From positions 1-40,497 of the forward strand of contig NZ_AGJL01000012.1 of the NCBI RefSeq assembly GCF_000243455.1: a DNA stretch of 40,497 bases. The letters are read 5' to 3'. The notes below the pieces were generated by a model that was not told where the DNA came from, ran no database searches, and worked only from the letters and a program-made list of their open reading frames with translations. This document shows positions 18,430 through 27,160 of the stretch, piece by piece. The translations under genes and the position numbers were made by a program. Source of the DNA: Methanotorris formicicus Mc-S-70. Its GTDB lineage: Archaea; AGJL01; Methanococci; Methanococcales; Methanococcaceae. Position 1 is the stretch's first letter. Each line of letters opens with the position of its first letter.

Positions 18430-18664
18430 TAAAATTACAATTATTTTTTATGAATAATTGCATATATTTTGTATGCAAAATTGTTTAATTTTTATATTCT
18501 ATTTTTTAAATAATTAGTTAAAAATCTTTTTATATTCAAAGTTTAAAATATATATTATGAGATTTTGAGGATTTACCCAATATTTGTTGTTTTTAAAAAA
18601 TTAATTGGCAAAATCTTCGGTTTTGTCATATAATAAAACGACATTCATTTTAAATGGTGGAATT
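18430..18664 (+). promoter_or_regulatory. Gap between the two NapH-like genes
   Basis: No gene is visible in these 235 bases. Box A candidates occur at about 18529-18537 (TTTTTATAT) and 18628-18637 (CATATAATAA). GGCAAAA (18607-18613) pairs with TTTTGTC (18621-18627) around a seven-base TCTTCGG loop, a hairpin that could terminate or regulate. The second NapH-like gene may therefore be expressed separately from the first. Confidence 0.45.
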
Positions 18665-19321
18665 ATGGACAAAATGCAGATATTAAGAAAAATCTCTCAA
18701 ACATTCTTTTTTATACGTGCAATGATTATTACTGGTTTTTATTTAAGCATTATAGAGTTTGTTGGGAGGTTTATTTTAGGAGTGGGTAAATATACTAATT
18801 TAAGAATTGTTGCTATGGTGTTGGCAATTATTGCTGGGAGAGTATTTTGCGGGTGGATGTGTCCTTTTGGATTTTTATTTGATTTGGTTTATAAAGCAAG
18901 AGTAAAAATATTCAAATTAAAAAAATTACCAACTGTTCCAGAGTACATACATAATAAATTGAAGTATTTTAAGTATGTTGTATTGATTTTGGTAGTTTTA
19001 GCGTATTTATTTGGAGTTAGGACGTTTGATTTATATGTATTATCATACTCATTGTTGGCTTTGTTTTTGATTTTAGGTTTTATTTATCCAATGTTCTTCT
19101 GCAGATATGTCTGTCCAGTGGGGGCATTGTTGAGTTTATTCGCAAGATTCTCAATCTTTAAATTAAAACTTGATGAAGATAAATGCGTAGGTTGTAAATT
19201 GTGTGAAAGAAAATGCCCAATGCAAATAAAAATAACAGAAAAAATAGACCAAATGGAATGTATAAGATGCTTTGAGTGTATGAGTGCATGTAGAAAAGAT
19301 GCCATTAAATTTGGAAGGTGA
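18665..19321 (+). CDS. NapH-like membrane protein, second copy
   Basis: A 218-residue paralogue of the protein at 17713. The ATG at 18665 follows GGTGGA; it gives MDKMQILRKISQTFFF, nearly identical to the first copy. Motifs kept are C62/C66 (CGWMCP), C146/C150 (CRYVCP), and the two clusters C174, C177, C180, C184 and C199, C202, C205, C209. The middle CQVCP motif is missing and the loop there reads GVRTFDLYVLSYS. The ends are far more alike than the middle, also in DNA. It may form a heteromer with the first copy. Its TGA abuts the stop of the convergent RqcH gene. Confidence 0.9.
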   Translation: MDKMQILRKISQTFFFIRAMIITGFYLSIIEFVGRFILGVGKYTNLRIVAMVLAIIAGRVFCGWMCPFGFLFDLVYKARVKIFKLKKLPTVPEYIHNKLKYFKYVVLILVVLAYLFGVRTFDLYVLSYSLLALFLILGFIYPMFFCRYVCPVGALLSLFARFSIFKLKLDEDKCVGCKLCERKCPMQIKITEKIDQMECIRCFECMSACRKDAIKFGR

Positions 19322-21343
19322 TTATTTATAAACAATCTCACTGTCTCCAGGTGGGAGAACTCTTAAGATGTCTTCATCATCAACATCATATTCCTTAAAG
19401 ATATTCTTTAACTCCTTAACCAATTCACTCTTCTTTTTATTGGATGGTTTTAACAAAACCCATTTTTTGAAGTTCTTTTTTAGTGTATTTAGAGGAGATG
19501 TAGTTAACCTTAAGGCATCATCGTATTCAATAACGCCTATTCCCAACTCCAATGGGACATTCCTTATGAAGTTCCTCTTTCCCCTAATCACAAATGCCCC
19601 CTTCTTTAAATACTCTCCACTCTCTGCTGTTTTTGATATCTGCTCTGGCTTTACCCAGTATGTATCTAATGCCCCCCAGCCAAGTTTCCATGCTCTTGAG
19701 TGAGCAACAGAGAACTTTGCAACCTCGTTTAATGTCTCTTCATCAACAATTCTTTTGTTGGTTTTGATGACCGTGAAAGGAGCCCCTTCTATCTGTGCAT
19801 GGAACACGATATCATCATCTTCAGTATATTTTTTTATGAGGAGTTCATTTGTCACTGCATCCTTACCGGCAATAACTAAAAATCCATTTATTACAGTCCA
19901 TTTGAATTTTTCATACCATTTTCTTTCTTTTCTCTCTTTCTTTTTAATTTTTTCTTTTTCTTTTAGTTCTTTTAATTCAATTTCTTCCTTCTCTTTTAAT
20001 TCCTCTATCTTTTTTTCGGTTAGTTTTATTGCCTCCTTAATCCCCTCAAGTTTACCTTTTAGTTTTTTGGATTTGGTGTAATAAGTTTCTGCATTCTCAA
20101 AGGCATTTTTTCTAATATCTAAGGATACATTTTTCTCTATTTTTCTATCTCCGTAATCAGCAGACAATTTTATAACGATCTCTCCATTTTTTTCATTTAT
20201 ATTCTGTATCAATCCCAATACGGGATGGTCTTTATGCTCTTTTATTATTTTCTTTATCTTATACCAGTCCATCTTTTCTCTGGCATTTCTTAGGGTATTT
20301 AATATTTCATCCACCAACATGTAATTTGCATATATCAAATCTCCCTTCTCCTGATTTTCTTGCATATCCTTTTCATATTTTTCCAACGTCTCCCACTGCG
20401 TTTTTAAAATCCTCTCCTGCTTTTTTATTAATTTTTGCAGTTTTGACTCTTCTTTTTTAACCTCGACTTTTACCATAAACTGTGCAAAATAATCATCCAA
20501 TGCCTCTAAAAACTCCCCATATTCCTTCTTTTCAAAATCCCCATACTTCTTTAAATTTATTGGAACCACATCGACATATTCTCCATCTTTTATAATTATT
20601 TGCGGTTTTTTGTTGTTGAATACATCATTAAATAAATCCTTTGTGGCATCAAAGAGTTTTCTTATTTCATCATCACTTAAATCCTTCTTACTTTTATCTA
20701 CATTCGCCCTCTCACAAATCTCCTCTGCATAGAGTCCAGCAAGTCCAAAAATCCTCGATATGATTCTTACACATTCAGTATCTTTATTATTTATGAAATA
20801 ATCCCTAAAAATATCATAAGCAACTGAATAATCCAAATTGTATGGATTCAAATCCCTCTGTGGTGGGAATTTGTAAAATTCCTTTGGAATAATGTTTCTT
20901 GTGCTCCATCTTCCCATTTTTAAGGGCATGATTATTCTATCCTCTTTATCCAATAAAACTACATTCCCATCTCCAAACAACTCAACAACCAACTTATAAA
21001 CTGTTTCATTCCATTCAAATGTAATAATAACAATCCTATCAAAATCAACTTGCTCTATCTTTGTTATTTTTATATTTTTTAGGTATTTCCTGAGAAGCAT
21101 TGCAAAAGATGGTGGATTTTTTGGCTTTTTTCTCTCATAGTTTGTCATTGTTATATACTTATATTTACCAATACCAATTGCAATTTCTCTCGTTCCAATT
21201 TCCGGAATATGGATTTTTAAAATCAATTCCTTTCCATCTTCTCTTTCTATTAAAAATGTCTTATCCAACTTTCCATTTATTATTACCTTTTGAAGTTCAT
21301 TAACAGCAACGTTAATATCTATATTTGTCATTTCTGTTTTCAT
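19322..21343 (-). CDS. rqcH: RqcH/NEMF ribosome quality control protein
   Basis: A 673-residue member of the NFACT family (Rqc2/NEMF/RqcH), which binds 50S subunits with stalled nascent chains and, in bacteria and probably archaea, directs C-terminal alanine tailing. The ATG at 21343 follows GGTGAAATC. Order: an NFACT-N domain (about 8-200), a helix-hairpin-helix region, a coiled-coil arm (about 290-360 and 425-475) and NFACT-R, where WYEKFKWTVINGFLVIAGKD, DIVFHAQIEGAPFTVIK and GEYLKKGAFVIRGKRNFIRN are diagnostic. It is divergent from the flanking genes and ends with no gap against the NapH-like gene. Confidence 0.95.
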   Translation of the reverse strand: MKTEMTNIDINVAVNELQKVIINGKLDKTFLIEREDGKELILKIHIPEIGTREIAIGIGKYKYITMTNYERKKPKNPPSFAMLLRKYLKNIKITKIEQVDFDRIVIITFEWNETVYKLVVELFGDGNVVLLDKEDRIIMPLKMGRWSTRNIIPKEFYKFPPQRDLNPYNLDYSVAYDIFRDYFINNKDTECVRIISRIFGLAGLYAEEICERANVDKSKKDLSDDEIRKLFDATKDLFNDVFNNKKPQIIIKDGEYVDVVPINLKKYGDFEKKEYGEFLEALDDYFAQFMVKVEVKKEESKLQKLIKKQERILKTQWETLEKYEKDMQENQEKGDLIYANYMLVDEILNTLRNAREKMDWYKIKKIIKEHKDHPVLGLIQNINEKNGEIVIKLSADYGDRKIEKNVSLDIRKNAFENAETYYTKSKKLKGKLEGIKEAIKLTEKKIEELKEKEEIELKELKEKEKIKKKERKERKWYEKFKWTVINGFLVIAGKDAVTNELLIKKYTEDDDIVFHAQIEGAPFTVIKTNKRIVDEETLNEVAKFSVAHSRAWKLGWGALDTYWVKPEQISKTAESGEYLKKGAFVIRGKRNFIRNVPLELGIGVIEYDDALRLTTSPLNTLKKNFKKWVLLKPSNKKKSELVKELKNIFKEYDVDDEDILRVLPPGDSEIVYK

Positions 21344-21446
21344 GATTTCACCAAAATTTATTTATCTTGTGTCATTGATAATTATTAAATGAATGCAATA
21401 AGTTTAAATTAAAAATATAATAATCCTAAATTAATTTGGGGGCATT

Positions 21447-22307
21447 ATGGGATTTTTAGACAAAATTTTGGCAGTTTTGGTATCCATATTAATGATAGGA
21501 CTTACAATTTATACTGGCATACAAATAGAACTCTACACATATATAAAACTGGAAAATCTGAGTTTGTTGGAGGATTTAAATTTTACTGATTCTATGTTTG
21601 TAGATGAACTAAATAAAACTTTTAAAATATATCCAAAAATGAATAAATTCCCAAGGAATTATTATGAAGTTGCAGATAGGATGTATCCTGATGTTAAAGT
21701 TAAGAATATAAAATCCCTATACACAATACTGAAAAATATAAAACTTCCAGCATATAAAAAGGAATACTACGACTGCTCAGAGGCCTCATGTCAATTAGAG
21801 TGGATTTTAGAAGGTTATGGATTTAAAAGTTATATAGCAGAATCACCCAATCCACCACCTGGGAATAATCTCTCAAATGCAGGGCATATGTGGGTTATTG
21901 TTGGATTGGATAATGGAGATTTGGTTGCCATTGAGAGTACATATTTAACTAAGAACCATTACCATCCACCGGGTATAATAATGGGCAATAATAGAAAGTA
22001 TTTAGAATACTCCTACTTATACCAAATGTATCTTGATTATTTAAATAAGTATTTAAACGGCAATTATATATTACCTAAAAATTTTGATGATTTTATTGGG
22101 CATTACCTAAACCCACCAATTGATGATAATTATTTAAATGCATTGAGTGACTATTACTACAACCCATCAAAATTGTATGATAATCCAGAAGAGTATGTTT
22201 TGGGAGAAAAGCATGGAAATGTTATTTACTATATTCCAATATCTCAGTTTGATTGGTGGAATCATCCAGAAAATAAGAACATCAAAGAGTTATTTGAAAA
22301 TAATTAA
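21447..22307 (+). CDS. Membrane-anchored transglutaminase-like protein
   Basis: A 286-residue protein with one N-terminal membrane segment (residues 8-25), so most of it is outside the cell. C110 in YYDCSEAS, H147 in NAGHMWVIVG and E163 in VAIESTYL have the order and spacing of the Cys-His-Asp/Glu triad of transglutaminase-like cysteine peptidases. The rest is rich in Tyr and Asn. A substrate cannot be told; cell-surface protein processing or crosslinking is possible. The ATG follows TTGGGGGCATT. The upstream region (21344-21446) is shared with the divergent rqcH promoter. argS follows after 36 bases. Confidence 0.7.
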   Translation: MGFLDKILAVLVSILMIGLTIYTGIQIELYTYIKLENLSLLEDLNFTDSMFVDELNKTFKIYPKMNKFPRNYYEVADRMYPDVKVKNIKSLYTILKNIKLPAYKKEYYDCSEASCQLEWILEGYGFKSYIAESPNPPPGNNLSNAGHMWVIVGLDNGDLVAIESTYLTKNHYHPPGIIMGNNRKYLEYSYLYQMYLDYLNKYLNGNYILPKNFDDFIGHYLNPPIDDNYLNALSDYYYNPSKLYDNPEEYVLGEKHGNVIYYIPISQFDWWNHPENKNIKELFENN

Positions 22308-22343
22308 AAATAAAAATTAAAATAAAAATAAAAGCGTGATAGA

Positions 22344-24038
22344 ATGATTGAAGAGAATATAATTAATGCACTAAAAGAAAAAGTTAAGGAATTAACTGGA
22401 AAGGACTTTGAGATAAAGTTGGATGAGCCTCCTTCAGTAGAGTTGGGAGATTACTCAACAAATATATCATTCCAATTGGCGAGAGAATTAAGAAAACCTC
22501 CAATGGTAATTGCTGAGGAAATAGCAAAAAGTTTGAGTATAGAGGGTGTTGAGAAGATTGAGGCAGTAAACGGATACATAAATTTCTTTATAAACTATAA
22601 AGATTTCTCAAATGAAGCAACCAAAGAAATTATAGAAAAAAATGAAAACTATGGAAAAGGGGAAAAGAAAAACATAAAGGTAATTTTAGAGCACACATCA
22701 GCAAACCCTAATGGGCCTTTGCATATTGGGCATGGGAGAAATGCGATAATAGGGGATAGTTTAAAGAGGGTTTTGGAGTTTGCTGGGTATGATGTTGAGA
22801 CGCACTACTATGTAAATGATATGGGAAGACAGATGGCTATTGTTGTGTTTGGGATAGATAAGTTTGGATTAAACAACAAAAAGCCAGACCATGCAATTGC
22901 AGAGGTCTATATTGAGGCAAATAAATACCTTGAGGAGCATCCAGAGGAAGAGGAAAAAATATTAAATTTGATGAAAGAATATGAAGATGCATGTGAGAAG
23001 AACATTGAAAATGAGATAACTGAAAAATTCAAAAATGCAGTAAATCATGCCTTAAAAGGGATAAAAGGAACATTAAAAAACATAAACATAACACACGACA
23101 TATTTGTCTGGGAGAGTTCATATATAAGGAATGGAATGGTAAAGGAAATTATAGAAAACCTCATGAAAACTGGAAAGGTTGTTAAAGAGGATGTTTATAA
23201 ACTTGATTTGTCTGATTTTGGAATAGAGAAGAAGTTGGTTTTAGCGAGAGCAAATGGAACAAGTTTGTATTCAACAAGAGACATAGCGTATCACGTAGAT
23301 AAAATGGAAAATTGTGACATTGCAATTGATATTTTAGGAGCAGACCATAAACTTACAGCAGAGATGGTTAAAGGGGCATTAAAATTACTTGGCTATGATG
23401 TCCCTGAGGTTGTGTTTTATGAATTCATTTCCCTCCCAGAAGGTTCTATGAGTACAAGAAGAGGAAGGTTTATAAGTGTTGATGAACTCTTTGAGGAGGC
23501 AAAGAGAAGAGCATTGGAGGAAGTTAAAAAGAGGGGAATAACGGATAATGAAGAAGAGATAGAAAAAATAGCAACCATAATTGCAGTTGGTGCAGTGAGA
23601 TACAACATTGTCAGAATCTCTCCAGAAAAATCAATGGTATTCAAATGGGAAGATGCCCTTGACTTTGAGAAGGTTGGATGTCCAGTTATTCAATACGCCC
23701 ATGCAAGATGTTGTAGAATTTTGGAGAAGGTTGAGATTGAAAGTAATGAAGATTTATTTAACTATGAGTTAGATAACAGTGAGAAAATATTGATAAAGAC
23801 GCTCTCAAAATTCCCAAAAATTGTTGAAAAAGCGGCGGAGAGTAGAAGACCACACATAATTGCAAATTATGCCTTAGAGGTTGCACAGGCATTCAACAAG
23901 TTCTATGGAAATTGCCCAATATTAAAAGAGGAAGATGATGTTAAAAAATCCTCAAGAATAAAAATGGTAGAAGCAACTAAAATTGTTATAGAGAATGCCT
24001 TAAAATTATTGGGTATTGATTGTCCTGGTAAAATGTAA
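22344..24038 (+). CDS. argS: Arginyl-tRNA synthetase
   Basis: A 564-residue class I synthetase charging tRNA-Arg. The HIGH motif is residues 127-130 ([10 protein letters not shown]) in the [15 protein letters not shown] context typical of ArgRS. The [14 protein letters not shown] segment stands in for KMSKS. An N-terminal additional domain (1-100) and an anticodon-binding DALR-like C-terminus ([14 protein letters not shown], then [15 protein letters not shown]) are present. The ATG follows GCGTGATAGA. trpG is next on the same strand, as in M. jannaschii (MJ0237, MJ0238). Confidence 0.98.
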   Translation: MIEENIINALKEKVKELTGKDFEIKLDEPPSVELGDYSTNISFQLARELRKPPMVIAEEIAKSLSIEGVEKIEAVNGYINFFINYKDFSNEATKEIIEKNENYGKGEKKNIKVILEHTSANPNGPLHIGHGRNAIIGDSLKRVLEFAGYDVETHYYVNDMGRQMAIVVFGIDKFGLNNKKPDHAIAEVYIEANKYLEEHPEEEEKILNLMKEYEDACEKNIENEITEKFKNAVNHALKGIKGTLKNINITHDIFVWESSYIRNGMVKEIIENLMKTGKVVKEDVYKLDLSDFGIEKKLVLARANGTSLYSTRDIAYHVDKMENCDIAIDILGADHKLTAEMVKGALKLLGYDVPEVVFYEFISLPEGSMSTRRGRFISVDELFEEAKRRALEEVKKRGITDNEEEIEKIATIIAVGAVRYNIVRISPEKSMVFKWEDALDFEKVGCPVIQYAHARCCRILEKVEIESNEDLFNYELDNSEKILIKTLSKFPKIVEKAAESRRPHIIANYALEVAQAFNKFYGNCPILKEEDDVKKSSRIKMVEATKIVIENALKLLGIDCPGKM

Positions 24039-24049
24039 TTATTTAAAAG

Positions 24050-24076
24050 AGGATACCGAGCGAAGCGAGGCATCCT
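24050..24076 (+). repeat. GC-rich hairpin after argS
   Basis: AGGAT (24050-24054) pairs with ATCCT (24072-24076), and CC with GG across one A-C mismatch, enclosing GAGCGAAGCGA. This CGAGCGAAGCGAG core is the kind of short palindromic sequence that recurs in archaeal intergenic regions. It could be a terminator, an RNA processing site or one copy of a dispersed repeat. AAGTAA and TTACTT further on (about 24092-24110) make another weak dyad. Confidence 0.4.
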
Positions 24077-24148
24077 ATCCCATTTGTGTCCAAGTAAGAT
24101 GTAATTTACTTTATCTTTTTGATAATTCCAAAAATTTCTGGTGAAACA

Positions 24149-24730
24149 ATGAAAGTCCTAATTATTGACAATATTGACTCATTTGTTTGGAATTTAGTTC
24201 AATACGTAGGGACTTTAGGATATAAAGTTAAGTTAGTAGATAATAAAATCACATTAGAGGAAATAAAGAAAATAAATCCAGATAGGATAATAATCAGTCC
24301 AGGACCAAAAACACCAAAAGAGGCAGGGAACTGCATAAAAATCATTCAAGAGATAGATGATATCCCAATTTTAGGAGTTTGTTTGGGGCATCAGTGTATT
24401 GTTGAGGCATTTGGTGGAGAGGTTGGGAGAGCAAAGCACATCATGCATGGAAAAACAAGCAGAATTGAGCATGATGGGGAAGGGATATATAAAGGTATCC
24501 CAAATCCATTTTATGGGACAAGGTATCATTCTTTAGTTGCTTATGAAGTTCCAGATGAGTTAAAAATAACCGCAAAGAGTTTAGATGATGGGTATGTTAT
24601 GGGAGTTAGGCATAAGAAATTGCCAATTGAGGGCGTTCAATACCACCCAGAGAGTGTCTTAACTCACTCAAAAGAAATCCCATTTCCAAAATTGGGACTA
24701 AAATTAATTAAAAACTTCATAGAGGGCTAA
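24149..24730 (+). CDS. trpG: Anthranilate synthase component II (glutamine amidotransferase)
   Basis: A 193-residue class I amidotransferase that supplies ammonia to anthranilate (or aminodeoxychorismate) synthase. The ATG at 24149 follows GGTGA. IIDNIDSFVWNLVQYV at the N-terminus and MHGKTSRIEHDG are TrpG/PabA signatures. The nucleophile is C78 in GVCLGHQ, with H166 and E168 in VQYHPES completing the triad. The start of ISPGPKTPKEAGNC forms the oxyanion region. No trpE or other trp gene is in the window, so the synthase partner must be encoded elsewhere. Confidence 0.92.
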   Translation: MKVLIIDNIDSFVWNLVQYVGTLGYKVKLVDNKITLEEIKKINPDRIIISPGPKTPKEAGNCIKIIQEIDDIPILGVCLGHQCIVEAFGGEVGRAKHIMHGKTSRIEHDGEGIYKGIPNPFYGTRYHSLVAYEVPDELKITAKSLDDGYVMGVRHKKLPIEGVQYHPESVLTHSKEIPFPKLGLKLIKNFIEG

Positions 24731-24732
24731 AA

Positions 24733-25224
24733 ATGGATGTCTATGAAATTTTATTCCGAAAATGTTTGGAATATGAAGTTTTATTGGATGATGAAAAAGT
24801 TCCATTGTGGAAATTAAAAAAAGAGGATATTGATAAAGTTAATTTTGGTTTACCATGGGAGAATTTACAGGATTTGGCAATATATCTATATGAATTAAAG
24901 AAAGAACAGCAGAGGTCAAAGGAATTAATTAAATGTGATATATCTGAGATTCTTGTGGGTATTGCCTTTCTAAAATCAGAAAAATCTAACTCATTGATTG
25001 CAGATGAAACTTTGGGAATAAATACGTGTTTAAATTATTTGAGTGAGTTAATCACTGCGAGGATAAACTGCATAACAAGATACTACTATCTAATGAAAAA
25101 ACCTCACAATACAGATATTTTTGATGAGATAATTTTAAAATTCCCCCAGAAGAAAGATGTTAGAGCAAAGAATATCAATGATTTAAAGGAAATCGTATAT
25201 AGATTAAAGGATTATTTTGAATAA
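24733..25224 (+). CDS. Hypothetical helical protein downstream of trpG
   Basis: A 163-residue protein whose family I do not recognise. It appears mostly alpha-helical (predicted from composition), charged, with no membrane segment or signal peptide and few cysteines (C12, C68, C98, C116). It begins two bases after the trpG stop, so it is surely co-transcribed and probably translationally coupled. In M. jannaschii an uncharacterised gene follows trpG in the same place, which argues that it is a conserved protein. Its C-terminal neighbour is convergent. Confidence 0.75.
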   Translation: MDVYEILFRKCLEYEVLLDDEKVPLWKLKKEDIDKVNFGLPWENLQDLAIYLYELKKEQQRSKELIKCDISEILVGIAFLKSEKSNSLIADETLGINTCLNYLSELITARINCITRYYYLMKKPHNTDIFDEIILKFPQKKDVRAKNINDLKEIVYRLKDYFE

Positions 25225-25226
25225 AT

Positions 25227-25310
25227 TTAAAAATTCATGAGAAAGAATGGTATTGTTGAGCATATCATTGCCACGCCTATCAAAATTGCAAGGAGTTTTC
25301 TTTTATCCAT
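25227..25310 (-). CDS. 27-residue single-span membrane peptide
   Basis: A short reading frame starting at ATG 25310 after GGAGG (seven-base spacing) and stopping at TAA 25227-25229. The peptide begins MDKRKLLAILIGVAMICSTI and ends PFFLMNF: two basic residues, then a run long enough to cross a membrane. This is what a genuine small membrane protein looks like. It lies downstream of the CYTH gene on the same strand. Conservation cannot be tested here, and chance is possible for so short a frame. Confidence 0.45.
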   Translation of the reverse strand: MDKRKLLAILIGVAMICSTIPFFLMNF

Positions 25311-25366
25311 TACCTTCCCTCCACAGTCGAATATGGTCAAAACTTTTTAGAAAAAGATTTTATTGT

Positions 25367-25909
25367 TCAGCATCCTCTCTTATGTAGCAATTCTAAATAT
25401 GACTTTCTTTCTAATCTGTCTGAACTTATATTTAAACTTTTCAGTATATTCATGAGTAGATTTAAGGTAGTGTCTTTTTCTTTTTCATCTTTAATAGTTT
25501 TTTCTAACTCCAAATAAAGCCCTACACCATCAACATTGTCAATAGATACCTCAATATCTCCTTTTTTGTATATCTCCCTAATCTTCCTTATTGGTGGAAC
25601 TTTTTTGAATCCCAATTTTTCAAGGATTTTTTCCATTTTATACCCATTTTCTATTTTAACCTCAATCTCCTCTCTCGTTTTTGATATTTTGTCAATTTTT
25701 GGACCTTTATAGGTTATAAACCATAAGTTGTTTTCTTTTCTTATCCTCAACGCCTCATCCGTCTTTGCAAAATCCCTATCAATCCCATTAAAATAAATAT
25801 CTACTTGTTCTTTAACCTCTTTCTTTTCAAATCCAAGGTCTTTTAATATTTTTTTTATGTTTTCCAGTTCATCTTCATTTATCTTTGCCTTTATCTCAAC
25901 CTCTATCAT
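25367..25909 (-). CDS. CYTH-domain protein (CyaB/triphosphatase-like)
   Basis: A 180-residue CYTH protein. The signature ExExK is E3, E5, K7 (MIEVEIKAK). The tunnel fold has the expected basic and acidic strands, such as ALRIRKENNLWFITYKGPK, TREEIEVKIENG, and GVGLYLELEKTIKD. Archaeal homologues are named adenylate cyclase class IV by similarity, but many CYTH proteins are triphosphatases, so the reaction is uncertain. Stop and start leave nine bases to the HTH-ACT gene upstream in the same operon. Confidence 0.9.
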   Translation of the reverse strand: MIEVEIKAKINEDELENIKKILKDLGFEKKEVKEQVDIYFNGIDRDFAKTDEALRIRKENNLWFITYKGPKIDKISKTREEIEVKIENGYKMEKILEKLGFKKVPPIRKIREIYKKGDIEVSIDNVDGVGLYLELEKTIKDEKEKDTTLNLLMNILKSLNISSDRLERKSYLELLHKRGC

Positions 25910-25918
25910 AAAACCACC

Positions 25919-26353
25919 TTAAAGAATTATCAATTTTTTAACGGTATCTTTTAGTTTCTCCCTCAACTCATCAATATCTACATTCTCAATAACAAGCCAA
26001 ATTATTACATCTTCATTATCCTTTTCGAGTGTTGTTGATAATATATTACCATTTATTTCTGATATCTTTGATGTTATCTCTGCCAACAAGCCAATCCTAT
26101 CCTTTGCTATAATCTGCACTTTTATTATTGATAAGTTTATCTCCCCCTTTTCAATCAGATATCTGCCATCTTTTGTTAATTTTATTCCCCCTTTTTTCCC
26201 TTTTTTTGTCTCAACTAACCCCAAATCCCTCAAAGTTCTTATATGTCTATCTATATTTTTTGGATGCATATTTAATTTTTCTGCAATCTCCTTTGTTGTT
26301 GAGTAGGTTTTTAAAAGTTCCATAATCTCTTTTGTTAATCCGCTAACCTTCAT
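25919..26353 (-). CDS. HTH-ACT domain transcriptional regulator
   Basis: A 144-residue protein with an N-terminal winged helix-turn-helix (residues 3-65, STTKEIAEKLNMHPKNIDRH, then IRTLRDLGLVETKKGKKGG) and a C-terminal ACT domain (about 74-144, IKVQIIAKDRIGLLAEITSK). ACT domains bind amino acids or similar small ligands, so a feedback regulator is likely. The ligand and targets are unknown. It starts at ATG after AGTGAAAAG and lies between the DUF2334 gene and the CYTH gene. Confidence 0.85.
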   Translation of the reverse strand: MKVSGLTKEIMELLKTYSTTKEIAEKLNMHPKNIDRHIRTLRDLGLVETKKGKKGGIKLTKDGRYLIEKGEINLSIIKVQIIAKDRIGLLAEITSKISEINGNILSTTLEKDNEDVIIWLVIENVDIDELREKLKDTVKKLIIL

Positions 26354-26377
26354 CTTTTCACTTTTGAAAATATTTGT

Positions 26378-27124
26378 TTATTTTGTTATGGTTGTCTGAT
26401 TTAAAAACTCATCTAAAAATTCAATTCCTCCTCCATAGTTTATACTCTTTGGATGTATTGAGAGATAGAATAAGTATTTAGACATTTTATAATCAAATTC
26501 CGCTATAGGAAACACAATTCCTGTAAAACTTTTTGGTAAATACCATGTATATTCCCTATTTTCTATTGGAATCTTTCCTGTTTTTGTTATAATATAATTC
26601 TTCGTTATAATTGTTAAGTTGTAGGATAGCATAACATTTTCAGCATCCTTTGAAACTTCGTATCTTGGTGGTATGATATAAGATATATTATTAAATCCAC
26701 AAGCATTCAATATTTCCAATGATTTTTTAATTTTTTCTTTTGCAACCTCTTTATTGCAGTTAAATTCACCATCTATATGGTTGTAGCCATGCAGTTCGAT
26801 ATGGTATCCTTTATCTTCCAATTTATGAAGAAACTCAACAAATTTCGGATAATTTTTTAAATTGTATCTATTGTTGTGGTTTACTATGACAAATAAATAT
26901 GTTCTATTTTGATAGTGGTATTTATCTATTATCTTCACAATTTCCTTCAACTCATTATAGTACAGGGGACTCACGTCATGCACTAAGATTATGGGTTTGT
27001 GGGTATATACATTATTTTTAAAATTCGGGGGTTTGGTATTTAAGTTTATCTTTTCATCTATATATATAACTTTGTAAATGCCAAATATAAGTAAAATCGG
27101 AAGTAGCATATAGAGCAATCTCAA
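26378..27124 (-). CDS. DUF2334 deacetylase-like membrane-anchored protein
   Basis: A 248-residue protein with an N-terminal membrane anchor (residues 4-21) and a polysaccharide deacetylase-like barrel of the DUF2334 type. H49-D50 in ILVHDVSP and H112/H116 in IELHGYNHID match the metal-binding aspartate and histidines of that fold. It would act outside the cell, perhaps on surface glycans. It begins at 27124 after AGGTGGGATATTG, and the IS1595-type remnant starts about 40 bases upstream of it, so its promoter region may have been altered by that insertion. Confidence 0.8.
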   Translation of the reverse strand: MRLLYMLLPILLIFGIYKVIYIDEKINLNTKPPNFKNNVYTHKPIILVHDVSPLYYNELKEIVKIIDKYHYQNRTYLFVIVNHNNRYNLKNYPKFVEFLHKLEDKGYHIELHGYNHIDGEFNCNKEVAKEKIKKSLEILNACGFNNISYIIPPRYEVSKDAENVMLSYNLTIITKNYIITKTGKIPIENREYTWYLPKSFTGIVFPIAEFDYKMSKYLFYLSIHPKSINYGGGIEFLDEFLNQTTITK

Positions 27125-27160
27125 TATCCCACCTTTTAAATCAAAAAACTTATTACATTT

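Noticed and set aside
18605-18664. TTG-initiated N-terminal extension of the second NapH-like protein
   Set aside because: The ATG at 18665 has a ribosome binding site and matches the first copy's start; the upstream bases hold a hairpin and box A.
19368-20081. Long plus-strand frames opposite rqcH
   Set aside because: They are shadows of rqcH in low-complexity coiled-coil DNA, with Ser/Phe-rich content and no ribosome binding sites.
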